A stretch of DNA of 64,000 nucleotides from Larus michahellis (lineage: Eukaryota; Chordata; Aves; Charadriiformes; Laridae). Location of the stretch: NCBI RefSeq assembly GCF_964199755.1, contig NC_133901.1, positions 6,053,016 through 6,117,015 of the forward strand, written 5' to 3'. Below, piece by piece: positions 1 through 13,600 of the stretch. The translations under genes were made by a program, and so were the position numbers. Under the pieces are notes generated by a model. It worked only from the letters and a program-made list of their open reading frames with translations, had not been told where the DNA came from and ran no database searches. Numbering within the stretch: the first letter of the stretch is position 1; each line of letters opens with the position of its first letter.

Positions 1-215
1 ATCCCCCCCCTCCCCTTTCCTCCTCCTCCTCCTCCGGGGGTCCTGGGTGCTCCCCGCCCGGCACCCCCTGCTGCCCGGGCGCTTAGAGCGGTTCGCCGCT
101 GGGTCCTCCCCCCCGCCCGGCTCCGTCCCTGTACTTACCCCCTCCCCTGGTCTGCCATGTCTCTTCGCATCCCCTGGTCTGCCATGTCTCTTCGCATCCC
201 CGCCTTTAAAGGGAC
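1..215. promoter_or_regulatory. Edge of a CpG/GC-rich block, candidate promoter or first exon of a gene to the left
   Basis: The first about 140 bp are C-rich on the + strand with many CpG dinucleotides and a CCT repeat, unlike the AT-rich DNA that follows. On the minus strand there is a good splice donor (GGG|GTAAGTAC, intron side beginning at 138). A transcript running leftward could therefore have a first exon ending at 139. No family match was found, so this is only a candidate. In mammals the gene upstream of and divergent from GOLIM4 is EGFEM1; whether this belongs to it cannot be told here. Confidence 0.3.
144..197. repeat. Perfect 27-bp tandem duplication (2 copies)
   Basis: The unit starting CCCCTGGTCTGCC occurs at 144-170 and is repeated exactly at 171-197. 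It is a multiple of three and open on the minus strand (MRRDMADQG twice). Confidence 0.95.
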
Positions 216-3200
216 TTTCTTCCTGGTCCATATTCCTGTTGGGTATACAAGACAGCGAGGTAGAGATAAGGAGGGATTTGTTTTCGCTGAATAATGTATG
301 AAGTTACATGCAACCTCACGTTGATGAGGGTTACCAGCTCTGGGAGTGGAGCTGACCCCCCCCTGCCCACCCTCCTTCTGCTCCAGGATGCCGCGCCAGT
401 TTTGCTTCACTGTGAGAGATGTATCTTGGCTTCCCTTTTTTTCCTCTGGTCCTTCTTTGTTCTGTGTGTGACGTCCATTGCAATCGCATCCAAGCACTCC
501 AAAGAGGTGACCATGAAAATAAATACATTTAACATCATGAAGGAGGGATAACACCACTACTGCTGAGAGTTAGTGACAGCAAGAATGTAAAGCTGGGAAC
601 TGAGGAGTGGTTTCTTAAATCCCAGTGTTGCCTGCTCTCCTCTAGACCATCCATCCTCTCCTCTTTATGATCGCTCCAGACCTTTACTGCTGTCAGAAGG
701 CAACTCTTTCCCCTTTAATAGCGAGAGAAGGGAGACCAACTGACCTGGAAAGGGAACTGTGTGTAGTAGCAAATAAAAAATGAGAAAAACACACCTTAAG
801 CATTTTATGATCCAATGGAGGACTCCGGGTCCATTACACCACAGTTTTCCTCTCTCTAGAGACCCGTGACTAACCAGCCACTGGGCTGTGAATGAGCAGA
901 TGGGCCCCAAGCCAACCGATGCTAAAGACAACTGCGATTTCCTTCCACTCCAGTGGAATGGGCTTGGTCTCTAGTCGCTCCAAATTAGCTCCTGTATGGA
1001 TTTGTGACAGAGAGAACTGCATGGGCACACTAACATCCTCATGGGTTAGGGGTCAGCTGCAGTTTTACAGTGCATTAATTTGTCTTCCTTTCAGTCCTGT
1101 AACAAGATACACCGGCTTCTCCTTCACACACACTTTATAAGCACAGTTTCCTGTATGTTTTTTATTTTCCAAGGCCTTTGCTAAAGTAGGTAAACATTTA
1201 CCAATCGTAACAGGAAAGCTGTTTTTATATTGTTCGTTGCTTTGAAGCTTGCATTGACAGGATCCCCTTGAGATTTTATCAACTGATTTCTTTTTCATGG
1301 TGAAGAAAACATATAGCCCTTATCTGACCTTAGAGCAGATTAATTGTACCCTGAAATTCCCATTGAATGGCTAAGCCTTTCTTGTGTCTGGAGTAGTTTT
1401 AACTCTGCAGGACCTTGTGTGGAGCTAATCTCATTACCTCCTGCAGAGCACATAGTTTTCTAATCATTTTATTTCTTAAACCCCAGAAAATCTTTCTTCA
1501 TAAAATAATAGACCTTCATTATGTCGAGCCTGAGTGTTCATTATGTCCTGAGATGTCATCCCAACCTGGATTATTTTCAGGATCACATCATGGCAAAATA
1601 ACAAAGGATCTTATTACTTGGCTGTTTTTTTCCAGGAGAGGTAAATTAGACTTTCAAAAGCATTTTAATTTTTCCATCTTAAGGAACTCAACAATAAACT
1701 GTTCAACACTGCTTTTCAAACCTGTATGTGATCATTACAAATTATACACAACATTTATTACACCCAGTTGTTAAGAATAATGGAAGAGCAACATGCAAAT
1801 TGGGAGGTACTGAAGTGCGGGGTTATCTTACTCAGTGAAGGCCACTTAATAGATGAGACCTTTGCCTGGGGGCCACAGAGCAAAATGCAGCTGCAGCTGA
1901 ACTCTGAAGATGGAGCAGTGTAAAATCTCCTTGAAATCTGTGCAGAAAACCTTGCAAGCCTCGATTCGCCAGCTCTGACACTGCCATTCTCCTGAACTGA
2001 ACTGTAAACCCAGCCTGTGCAATGTGCCCTTCTTACAAATATTATCTAATGTTTTATCCTCGGCTGTGTTTTAATTGAGAATATCCTGCAAAGCTGTTGA
2101 CTTTAATGGGACGATTCACATGAGTAAGAGTTGCAGGGAACCAACGTTGGTGAAAGCCGTTCCAAAAGCCTACTGGGATAATGATTTGGCTGAGCCCAAG
2201 TCAGTTAAATCTTCAGACCTGACACAGATAATACAGAGGTAAAAGACGACTCATTTATTCTAGTTCTTACAGTGATAACAGTAGGCTATGTCAGGAAAAA
2301 AGGGCAGTGGATACAGCATTAGTGACTTCTTTATATTCCACATCCCTCCCATGACCAACTAGTCACATGCCTACTGTCACGAACCTTATTTGCTATAAAA
2401 TTGTGTGTGTTCAATCTTGACACCCACAAACCACATCAGGGCCACCACCAAACCAAGCGCTGAACAAGTTGACAAAAGAGTTCCCTTCCTAATTGATAAA
2501 AAGAGTAAACTAAATTGCATCTTGCTCTGCTAAACTAGCTTTTGAACTGAGCAGCTAAAGTGCCGATTCCCCTTGGTGGCTTTGTGCAGGTGAGCTATAA
2601 TCTAATCCAATTGCATAGAATAAAAATGCTTAGAAAAAATAGCTCATGCCCTCCAGGTAGTACTGAAGGACTTTCTACAGGATGGAAGTTTTCATTATTC
2701 TCCTCTCCTGTTGATCAGAAAACTGTTCTAACAGATCCCAGTGTGATCCAAATTCAGCCCATCGTTTACAACACTGTCCAGATCATGATTCTGTAGAAAA
2801 GTTGGTATCTCTCATCCTATCCTCTCCACATTAACATTTTAATTTTCATTTATGATTTTGTCTTCTTACAAAGATGTCATTGAAAGTTGTTTTGTATCCC
2901 CAAGCATGAATGAGTGTGCCCGCAACTTTGAGTCAGTAACACATCATCCTTTTCTGTTTTCAATTTTTCTGTCTAATCCTCAATATCTCCAATTCCAGTC
3001 TTTTTAAATCGTAGCTAGTTACAGGATTTAACATTCCCTTCTGATAGAAAGAAATTTGCGTGCAGAGATTGTAATTAGGAAGGCTGTGCTGTGTTCTGTT
3101 ATTAGCAGGAATTGTGATTTTTGGAGTGGTGGGTTAATTGCTAATAACCGTATGCAATGCCTCTCTCAAGATGTTTCCCATTACAGTAATTAACTTAGCA

Positions 3201-6200
3201 GCTGGGGTAACAGACATTTACCATTTGTCTTCACAGTATCCCTGATTTAGGATTGTTCCAAAAACCTATTTGGACTTTGTTTGTTCAATTCCCAGGTGTA
3301 AGATGAAAAAGAGGGGATGCTGAGAAGGGGAGATTTGGAAAGAACAAGTTGCAGGGATTGTACCTGTTTGAGCTGTCTATCAGCGTATCCTCAGAAATTC
3401 TGAATTTTTCTTCTCTAGTCTTAGTCTTGGACCATCATTTTCATCAGCGCCAACTGGATGGAGAGCATGGCAGGCCAGCCTGAAAGAGAGAATGTTTTTT
3501 AAAATGTATTGATTATGCTGTTGCTCAAATTAATGATTAATCTTTAGCCTTCTTGAGGATATATTAATTGAAAAGTGCAGAATTTATTATTGCCTAATAT
3601 CCTTAAGCTCAAAATCCCAGTGGTTTGTGATTTTTTTTTCTTCATGTTCCATAGTCAACTTTATAGACATAAACATTTTTAAGTAATTACTTCCTTTCTA
3701 TGTTGTCTCACTGGAGTTTCTTCCTCCACAAAAAGCAATAAGAGCTACGCTAGAATTACAGTAATATTTTTAAGTATATGGCTAACCTGAAATTTAAGAA
3801 GAAAATAAAGTTGTTCTACAAAGACGACATGACAGAGCAATAGCAGTTTTGTCGATTTAATTCCTCAACAGAATATATTGAAAGGATTAATTTTGCTTCC
3901 AAGACAATTTTAAAGACTTTTAGGACCACGACGCTAGATTTATCCCTTTTTAAAGTTTGTTCTGGACAGAGTAAATTCTGTACGATACCGTATTAAAGGT
4001 TTGTTTATACCCTTAAAGGTGTAAAGCAGCATACCAAGGCCATCAGAAGCTTTCTCTGTTGCAATGAATTGGCGTTGCTCCATTGCAATGAATGGGAGAA
4101 CGCTAATTTACAGTGAGTGAGGATCTGGCCCACGTTGTTAATCGTAATTATGGACTTCCTTCAGGAGGTACATTTTCTAAAGCAGTTGGGTAAGACAAGA
4201 AAATTAAGTTCAAATTATTTTCTTCCACAGGAAGTAAAAGTAGTATATAAATAAATACTTGGTGTTGCACTAGATCTTTAAAACATATAATAGCTTTCTG
4301 GCACGGCGTTGTTCCCCGATATTTTTTTCCTACGGCACATAATAGTAAGTTTCTGATAATAGTGCTCACAGACAGCTTTGATTATAACCACTTGTCAGGG
4401 AATGGATAACTAGGAAAATAACACCATACTCAACTGTAAAAAATGCTGCCAGAAATACATTAATACAGTGATAATTTCTGCTAATAGAAGCCTCCGAACC
4501 CCATCCATTAGCTCTGAATTTAAATTCCTGCTTCATTTCTGCCTTTCTGAGCATTTCTGCCCTCTGACCCCTCTTCCATTACTTGGTAGCAACACAGCCA
4601 TCCACAGACATCAGCCGCCACAAAGGGCCAAACCCCTGAATGAAGCGTAGTGACAAATTCGCTGTGTGTTTGAGCAAACCTGGCTGGGACTGGAAACCGG
4701 GTCCCTTGGGGTGGCTCTGCCTGCAGCGGGCGTTGCTTCGCAAGTGCCGGCACCGGTGACGATAAGAGGCAGGACCTGTGCAGTTCAATAGGGAATTCAC
4801 TGTCAACATTTAATTGTGGGGGAATTTACTGTCCACATCCTACTTGTTCCCCAGTCGCTTCCACCCTACCCACCACCCAGTCACCAACCACGCTCTCCCG
4901 TTTGCCCAGTATATCAGAAACTCAGGTTTTCATCCATGTCTGAGGTCCATTCAGAGGAGAGGGCAGGAGGGGTTGGAAGGGAGGGAAAATAAAAAGGGTC
5001 TGAACAATTTGACCCCATAGCAGTCTCTCTAAAAGGGAAAAAATGTTGAAATCAAGTATTTCTTTTTGACAGAATAAGTGGAAAACCATTGATATTCAAG
5101 TCAGGAGTGTATTTCTGTAGGGAGCTATTACATCTGATTGAGAAAATAAAATGTTGCCCACATTCACAATTACTTATATAAAGGCCGCTGATCTCATTTC
5201 TTAGCTTTTCTCTTCAGCATTAGTTAACAAAAACCCCAGCAAGAACATACTATTGACAATATAATCCTAAAGTAAGTTTTATGTTGGCAGGCAATAACAA
5301 CTGGGAGTACTTTTATCTATTTCTGGATTTGGGATAATGACGCTCCAATGAGTGGCTAATCTAGTCTACTTACGTACGTTCAAATTAAAATCACACATTC
5401 GGGAGGGACTTGCATCTTCTCTGACCCACACAGGTGAGAGCCAGATGTAACTCAAATAAACTTAATGGAGCTATTCCAGCCTCATCTCAATACAAAGAAA
5501 AGGGTTTAGAAGCTTCAGAGCAATCCACTATTTTGCAGAGCAGTGCAAATATTAGAAAATATTTTTTTAGGAGGAAATATTCTTTTCTTTTTTAACAATT
5601 CTTTTGTCAGAGATCTTCTTTTGGCCACGCTGTTCCCCACCTGAAAAATCTGCAAACAGCTGAGCAAGCAACTCGTTCAAAAACTCAGCAGAGTACCCGC
5701 ATGCTTATGTGTTCAGAGAAATCAAATTTGGGGTATTCGTGCTAGGAGCGTTTAAAGGCTCATCAAGTCAGGAAATACAGCGCGCCCTTTGAGACTCAGC
5801 CAACCAACCGCAGGTAGGCAACACAATCTGATTTTCAAATATTCTTGATATGTCCAGAGGGTAGGAAGTTCCAAAGAGTTATTCTTTCAAAAACTGGAAA
5901 CAAATAAATGCAAAAAATATTAAAACGTGTGATAAAAGAGCTCTCTTTCACCTAATGAATTTTTCAGTTAGTTAGTTCGTAGCACAGTTCAGCGAGTGTC
6001 AGCGCTACACTAACGGGATGAACTCAACCACACAAACCAGGCAATAATAACACTCCAGCAACCGCTGCATGTAAAACTACAGTCTTAACTAGCACTAATA
6101 GTTCAAGCCTTCTAATTTATCCTCTGGGGTAGGCAGCCCCCTCAAAACTTGCTTTTCAGATGTTCAAACTTGTAACTCTCATCTACATCCCCAAAAATGC

Positions 6201-8369
6201 AGTTGCAAAATATATCAAAGACAGGAGTGCTCAGAAGTAGAATTCTCCTCAGGGTTTCCCCGTCCCTTTGGAATTGCTCATGTATTTCAGATGCGAGCTG
6301 CTTGGAAAGCCTGTATTTCCTCCTTTGTCTAATACCGTGCTAAGCACATCACAGGTACTTAAAATACTAAAATTCAAAGGAATGAATGCTTTGTTTGTTT
6401 GCTTCCAATTAGGAGCTAATGAAATCCCAGGAATACACTTTCAGGTAATTTGTCACCGAAGAACCGAATCTCAATAGCGTGTTTCCCTGTATAACTTTCC
6501 TCTCCGTCTGTTCTGCTGACACAACTAGACCACACTTCATTCTCAGAAAGACATTAGAGCATTACTTTACTGTTTTTTCCTCTAAATTACCTGCCTGGCT
6601 ACTGTCACCATTGATCTTTTAAGTCCTTGACTGAGTAATCAGTCAGACAGCTAATTAATGTAGTGGCTTGGAGGGAAAGAGGGAGGGAAGGATGAAATGA
6701 GAGAGCAGAGTTTTTTCCTTATTCTTTATGTTTTTATTGCCTTTGAAAGGTGCTGTATCCATAGCACAAGGGAGCATTTGTCTGTGCTTTTTTTCTTCCG
6801 AGGGACCTACTATAAATGTATTTACCAACTATTAACAGAAACCTGGAGAATTTCATGGGAATGATGAAACTGAAATGTAAGCAAAAAAAAATCTAAGATT
6901 TTGTATTTATTTTTCCCCTATTAACACTTACAGACTGCAGTGTGTATTTTGAATAAGTAGAAAGTGCAAGAGATGACCCATATTTTCAGATTTTTTAGAG
7001 CTAAAACAGATGTTTGTCATACTTTGATAGAAAGACAAGGTTTTTTTCCCTCCTCCCCTCCTCCTGGATCCCCTCCTCATAGACAAGAATGACCCAGGTG
7101 ATCTACAGACCCCCAAATTTATCCGGATTTGTTTTTAACCAAAATGGGTCAAACTCAGGTGTCCGAACATATTGTTTAAACATCACCACTCAGTTTGAGT
7201 TCAGTCTGAGAACAAAGACGTGAGGAAAGGGAACACCTCATGCTAAAATGTGTATTCCAAAAGTACCCATCAGGGTCCATGATTTAAAAAACAAAACAAA
7301 ACATATAGGCATATTTTTCCCCAAAGTGCTGAAGCACTTTGCTCCAGATCCTTCCCTAACTCCTCAACTTTTAGTAGGCTTTCTTTTCAAATGTCAAGTC
7401 TGCAAGATGATGCCTGCACGCTGCAGTTGAGGATATTTGCCAGTTTTCTCCCATACTTCCCTATCAAATGTTAATAACCAGATCCTCTTAAAGGAATAAA
7501 TGAACTATTAAGAAAGTTAGCAATAGATAGATCCTGTTTTCATAATCGTGGGTATTTGAGAAGCATAGAGGATTCTCATCTTTGTAATAACTATGATACG
7601 TGAAAAGATATTTAATTTCCTTTGTTCTCAAGAATCATACCTATCCTGGAACAGCTCTTTTAACAAACAGAGTTAAGCTCATACTGCCATGCACATATAT
7701 AGGTATTTGCGTATTACAAGGCAGGATTTAAACACTCTTGTCTACAGGGAGCTGATGAACTGAAAACCATTTAATAAGCTTTCTTTTAAAATTCTTAAGG
7801 GAGACAGATATTGGCATCAGCAGTATTTGTTGTTAAATGCAAATAAAATCATCCCGAGTATGGGAATTGCGCTGACCATGCTTCATGGAACAGCAAGCAC
7901 AGGACTGCAGCAAGCAAGTGGCAATTAAATATTTCACACATGCCTGCGTGTCTGTTTATCTACAGCTTAACGGGTTGTACTGCGATCATCTCCAACAGCA
8001 AAATGGTGTTGGAATGGAATCCCCAACTAATAATTCTGTGCATATTATTAACTTGCGGAGAAACCCACGTTGCTGCAAAGACTTACACAAAAAGTGTCTG
8101 AGAAGAATATGTAACAGTCAAAAAAGCAACCTTCACTCCAACAAAATCAGCATTGAGTGGACTAAGTACTGCAAATCAAGCACGTTTTATTAATTCAAGT
8201 ATCAAGACAATAATAAATTAAGCACCTAGATATACGGAGGGAAAAGGCCAACATCAGCAGTTAGAGGCTTTTTAGACTGACCTCAAAATTTGTTTAAAAA
8301 TCAAAAATATTTCTGAAGGTTACTATAATTAAAGATTAATGGAAATGGTATAAAATTCTAAAAAGTTTA
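216..8369. other. Intergenic, no gene recognised
   Basis: AT-rich unique-looking DNA. Open frames are under about 140 codons and resemble nothing known to me. A cluster of TAAT/ATTA cores at about 3065-3200 and a small palindrome at 6628-6645 are the only structures noted. Confidence 0.7.
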
Positions 8370-9340
8370 TGAAGCTAAATCGTGCCAAACTAACTCAACA
8401 TTCTTCTTTTTTTATTGACTTTTTAGATGCAAACTCTAATCTACACAGATTTCAGTGAAGCGTTTATATTACATGTGGAAAATTATTAGTTTAACCTCAA
8501 GCAGGTTACTGTACAAGAAAAGCGAAGGGGGATATAATGGTGAGTTGTGTTCAAAAGGGAAGTTCACTAATGAATCTCTCAAGGATGAGTCTCGGGGAAA
8601 AATATAGTACTATCTCTGCACACAGCACAAACGATAGGCATAACCTCATGAATTTTGCAGGTGAAAAGGCGAGAGGTGTTGAAGAGAAAGAGAATATCGT
8701 GCTGGAAAGACAAAAGGACTTTGAGGCTGAAGTAAGACATGGATGAAATCTAAACCCACCAGAAGCTAGACGATACACTTGGGGACTAATAATAACAACA
8801 GCCTTTGCCATGACACACAAAGAAACAAAATGGAATCACTCACACAATTCTGTATAAGTCAGTGATGTGATAAGGCAGCAAAAAAAAGAAAAAAGAAATA
8901 TTAGTCCTCCTAATTAGGAGGCCTTCTGAGATACCGCATACATTTTGATTATTCAGGAGTATGAAGAAAAGAATTCAACATGGTGCAGGTACGGAGCAGG
9001 GCTATGAGGATGAACCTGCGTCCAGGAAACTAGAAAGAATTCGATCTGTTTAGACGAGCAAAAATAAGGCTTGTTTAAACTAGCAGAATGAAGGTTGGGA
9101 CAGAACGAGGGATTGTTATGTGACTCTTGAAGCACATTATGAAAAGGGGGGTGGGACAGGATAAATATCAGGGACAGGCAAGAATGTTGGCAAAGCTAAA
9201 AGGCAATGCTGGCATAAGAACACGCCAGTCTGAACTAGCCATACACATATTGTTTAAGCAGGAAATTGTGAGAAAGTTTTTGAGTGTTTAACAAGTGAGT
9301 GGCTGGACTAGCTTCCTAATACAAGCAATAAGAACAAAAT
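8370..9340 (+). mobile_element. Ancient, highly degraded CR1-family LINE
   Basis: Starts near a segment like AATCGTGCCAAACTAACTCA, which corresponds to the CR1 reverse-transcriptase region. Positions 8436-8465 read LIYTDFSEAF, the degenerate form of RT motif A (DFSKAF) with the catalytic Asp kept in one frame. Downstream pieces near 9195-9330 resemble the C-terminal end of old CR1 elements, ending with the sequence around GTGGCTGGACTAGCTTCC. Frames are heavily broken. Borders are approximate; the family is inferred from the motif and fragment order. Confidence 0.55.
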
Positions 9341-10159
9341 AAAAAACTAGCTACATGGTGCAACTTTGTAAGTCCATTTTAAGAATTCTAAAATATGTTT
9401 TTATGTGATAACAGGGAACTGGATTTGGTTCACCAGGCAGTGCCTTTCAATCCTACGTTCCTAGCTGATTTTCAGCCTTTTAATTATGAATCCTATCACT
9501 ATAACCATAATGTGTTGCAGCCTCAGGTACAAGAATAACACATTAATCTTCTTCTAGTAACTTGTCTGCTAAAAATGGGCTTCTACCTTAAGTAACTACA
9601 TGAAATAGCTTTGGAGGTTGCCAATTTAACTATCTTTCGGTGATTTCCAACAACTAAGCCTTTTGCTCCTTGAAGTGGGAATAATCGTTTTGGTTTGTGT
9701 TTGGGTGCAGTAGGATCCTGAACCTTGTTTGGGGATCTTTAGCCTTATGCTAATATAAATAATAACCAAAAAAATGGCAAACAAACCCTGACATTACAGC
9801 ATGCTATGATGTTTTCTCTTAGGAGGAGAGAAATATATTTTAGATCACAGAAAAACATCAAGCGGATGAAGAAAAGCAAAGGCCAGCTACAATTTCGAAA
9901 GGCAAATTTGCATGCACCCATCTACTGTCATAGCGTGGGTAATTACACCAGTGGTGTCAAGCTAGTCCAAACCTGACGGCTGAGTTTATTTGCAATGTTA
10001 CAGACATTGGGAAATGATCAGCTTTTATAGTTTAGTTAGAACTAGAAAAATAATATGTGTCAACTTTCCTCTCACTATAGCAGCACCTTCTTTTGTAACC
10101 ATATATTTACTGATAAGCCAGATTCTACCAAAGTTAGTGCTACAGGGCTAACAAGAGAA
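9341..10159. other. Intergenic, nothing recognised
   Basis: AT-rich sequence without recognisable repeat, gene or RNA. Confidence 0.7.
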
Positions 10160-10594
10160 CACAGAATCACAGAATGGTTCCGGGCTGGAAGGGACCTTAA
10201 AGATCATCTAGTTCCAAGCCTCCTGCCCTGGGCAGGGACACCTCCCACCAGCCCAGGTTGCTCCAAGCCCTGTCCAGCCTGGCCTTGAACCCCTCCAGGG
10301 ATGGGGCAGCCACAGCTTCTCTGGGCAACCTGGGCCAGGGGCTCACAGGAAAGAATTTCTTCCTGACATCCAATCTAAATCTCCCGTCTTTCAGTTTGAG
10401 GCCGTTACACCGTGTCCTATCATTACACTCCCTGATCAAGAGTCTCTCCCCATCCTTCCTGTAGGCCCCCTTTAGGGACTGGAAGGGGCTCTAAGGTCTC
10501 CCTGAAGCCTTCTCTTCTGCAGGCTGAACACCCCCAACTCTCTCAGCCTGTCCTCACAGCAGAGGGGCTCCAGCCCTCCCAGCATCTTCGTTGA
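10160..10594 (-). mobile_element. CR1 LINE, minus strand, 5'-truncated
   Basis: The reverse complement of the avian CR1 3' end. The left edge (ACAGAATCACAGAATGGTTC) is the complement of the terminal 8-mer repeat, followed by the 3' UTR and the end of the reverse-transcriptase frame, with truncation at the right. It is a second, moderately diverged copy of the same subfamily type as the one at 40769-41107 but in the opposite orientation. Confidence 0.95.
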
Positions 10595-10598
10595 TGAT

Positions 10599-10632
10599 GA
10601 TAGGTTCTATTATGAACGATAGGTTCTATTAT
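10599..10632. repeat. Short direct repeat at the CR1 border
   Basis: GATAGGTTCTATTAT occurs at 10599-10613 and again at 10618-10632, a 19-bp period. Both copies lie on one side of the CR1, so this is a local duplication and not a target-site duplication. Confidence 0.9.
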
Positions 10633-13600
10633 ATCTTTGTACACCATCAGCAAGTTGCCTTTATGAGACCTTTATCTCCAGTAATAATACATGCAGGAGA
10701 AAGACTGGAGATTGATCAGCAATTGCAAAGTTGATTTTGCGGATCTAAACAATTGCAGAAGAACAAAATCTCACTCCTACTAAGTCATTCCTTGCAACAG
10801 CATTTTCCCCACTTTTGTACTGAACTCACGGTAGGAAAATATGACCGAAACACTTAATTTCATTAAACTGATATAGTAGACAACATTCACTTAACATCAA
10901 TTAACTTGTATTATAGCTGATAATTTGGACCAGGGCAATATGCAATTGACATTCAGAGCTTGGTCCGGACATGATAGGGATAAAGGGGGATGCCTCTGCA
11001 GCTGTGTTGCTCCTCCCCTGTCACTTAACTATGTGTGTAGCAGCCCCCCAGGACATCTGCTCCTGTTATTAGGAATTCCAGCAATGTACTAACATCTAGT
11101 TTGAGAAGCAGTTTCTCTTTGTATACATTTTCTTATAATTCTCAGTGAAAATGGAATTTGCCTCCTGAACTGCTACGATGTGTTTTGACCGTTGCAGCAT
11201 TACTGAGCTGGAATCTTCAAATTTATGGTGTTTTTTATATTCGCTCTCTTTGAGTGTTGAATACAGCAGTGATATACATTATTAACTGATAAACTATTCT
11301 GTCCATCTTAAGGCTTGTTTTCACTCACTTAAAAGACAGTAAATGCAGCACAGGAACCAGAATTTGATAGCTTAGGCATTAACATTATATGGGACATTGG
11401 GTTTATTTTCTTGCTCTCAAAGCTTGTAGGTGACCTGAAAGAAGTAATGAGAAGAGTTGTAAAGTTGAAAACAAATTAACTTTAGGATGTTTAGCTGCTA
11501 AAGTAGAGTTGCAGCATCTAATCTTGCATCAGAGAAGAAATGGATCCTCAGCATCACCAAGAAGGAAGCTATATAAATTATCCTGTAGAAAAATACAAAA
11601 GATAAAGACGTGTCCTAAATCTCACCTTCCTCTGGGCTTAAATATGGGACTATGAAAAAATAACTGTGTCTGTTTGGAATTTGCAGCCTGGGATTATCCT
11701 GATCTTTACATCAAGTGATCGCTAGATAAATCAGCAATCTTCAGAAGAGGGATCAAGACCAAGCCATCTCTTTTTCAGCTCAATGCCTCCTTCTGCTCCT
11801 GCATCACACTGCGCTGCACTGAGAAGCCAGAGCTTTCTCCCAGCATTTCTCCAGAAATCCTCTATTTCTCATCCCTATTTCTCCTTTGTCAGGTGCTTCC
11901 ATAGAGGAAGACTGGCAGAAGTACAAAAAAACACTGAAGAAAAATCTCTTCTCTTGAACTGCTGGGCAAGAATAGAGACCTGTATCCTCCAGCAAAATTT
12001 CTAATGAAGATAGATGCTGGCTCCGTATCTTCTGGAGAGGTTATCTGAGGTAGCAGTCCGCATAGAGGGATGTCAGCATGGGACAGGCAAAGCTGCTGAG
12101 CCCTGCTAAGACAGAGGCAGTTCTGGACACAAGGAGAAGCAAAATGTTAAGCATTAGGGAAACATCACTATCAGAAACATGGCCATTAGGAGCTTCAGGC
12201 TTGCAATTCTCACTGTACTGCCAGGATTTAAGTACTTGTATTTCACCTCAACGTCCTAAGGCACTGGGGGTTGTGTTTTAATTTCAAATTTTTCTTTCAA
12301 ATCTCCCTGCCTTGCCAAGGTGGCCTAAGGACAAATCCATTAATGCATGTGATATGCAGGTATATTTACATTACGGGAGTTATGTAAGCAGGTAGATCTC
12401 ATCGATAATTAAAGAATTTGTGGGTAAAGTAAGAGATGACCATTTTCTGTTTCTAGCTTCTCAAGGTTTCTGTGCAAGTCACACAGTCCATATGCTTTTC
12501 TGGTGAATAATTTTAAGGGACAATATTTTAAGGGATGATGGCTCCCAGCCTTCCACCTGCAGAAGCTCGGGTGAGCCTCTCTCACTTATTTCTCATAGAA
12601 ACAAGCCAGAGGAATTACAATGTAAAATAGGAATTAGTAAGGGAAGGATCAAGCTCTCTAGTTCTATTTTGATGACAGTCTGTACAAGGTGTAATAAAAT
12701 CAATAGTTTCTCTTGCTGAAAGGTTTCTTTCTATCTGCAGCAATGACAAGAGGATAGCGGGCAAAGAGCTCTATTAACTGTTCTTTAAGAATCAATCACA
12801 CTTAAAAGCAATAGCCAGTATGACAACAATTGCACTATGGACTATTAATTTATTGGCACATATGTCCTGAATTTCAGAGAAGAGAGATACTTTTAAAGAG
12901 ATAGGAAATAAACTGTCTGTTTCTTTAAAATTCAAGAAAATTCTAAGCATTTCTTACTAATGACACTGAAACAAAAATGCTTCATCCTGAAGGGGTATAA
13001 TGCCAACAAATTCAGTCCACCTGAACAAGAATGGTAGATAATGATCAAGATTCATTTGAAGGAAAATTTTAAAAGTCACATCAGGAACTTCAAAATTCCT
13101 GAAGGTGCACTCCTGGGAAGGAAGTCACCATGGCTGTGTCACTCCTACTGTCAAAGAGGGACTTTCCCTCATCCACAGCCTAACGAGCCACTGATCCTCA
13201 GTATCTGGGGAAAGATGTGAGCTGATCCGGCACGGAGCCACTGCCTTACATCAGCCGAGAACCAGCTGCATTCTGCCTCCGCATTGTATCTAGAAACAAG
13301 ATGCATCACAAAGACGTAACTGGCAATTACAAGGTCGCATTAAATGGTACATAGTGAGCAATTTACATACATCAGAAGCATGTATAACAGAAGCAAAACA
13401 TAAAACTATATCAGGTAAAAGGCCATATCATGCATAATTAATGAGGGGAAAATATCATAAATCAACTTATATCACATTGAAATATCCGTACGGTCTCAGC
13501 AGTGTGGAAGAGCAAAGGAAAGCCAGAGCAAAGAAAGGAACCGGGCTTGCAGAATTATTCCTTGTGGACACTGGGTGAGCTTCTTGTGGTTCAACAGCAA

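Noticed and set aside
135..557. 140-codon minus-strand frame as a complete gene
   Set aside because: No recognisable domain; most of it is in AT-rich DNA. Only the last part, next to a splice donor in the CpG block, is kept as a weak first-exon candidate.
7885..8193. 102-codon plus-strand frame
   Set aside because: No recognisable family and no supporting signals; adjacent to decayed LINE sequence.
10599..10632. Direct repeat as a target-site duplication of the neighbouring CR1
   Set aside because: Both copies lie on the same side of the element, so it cannot be a target-site duplication.
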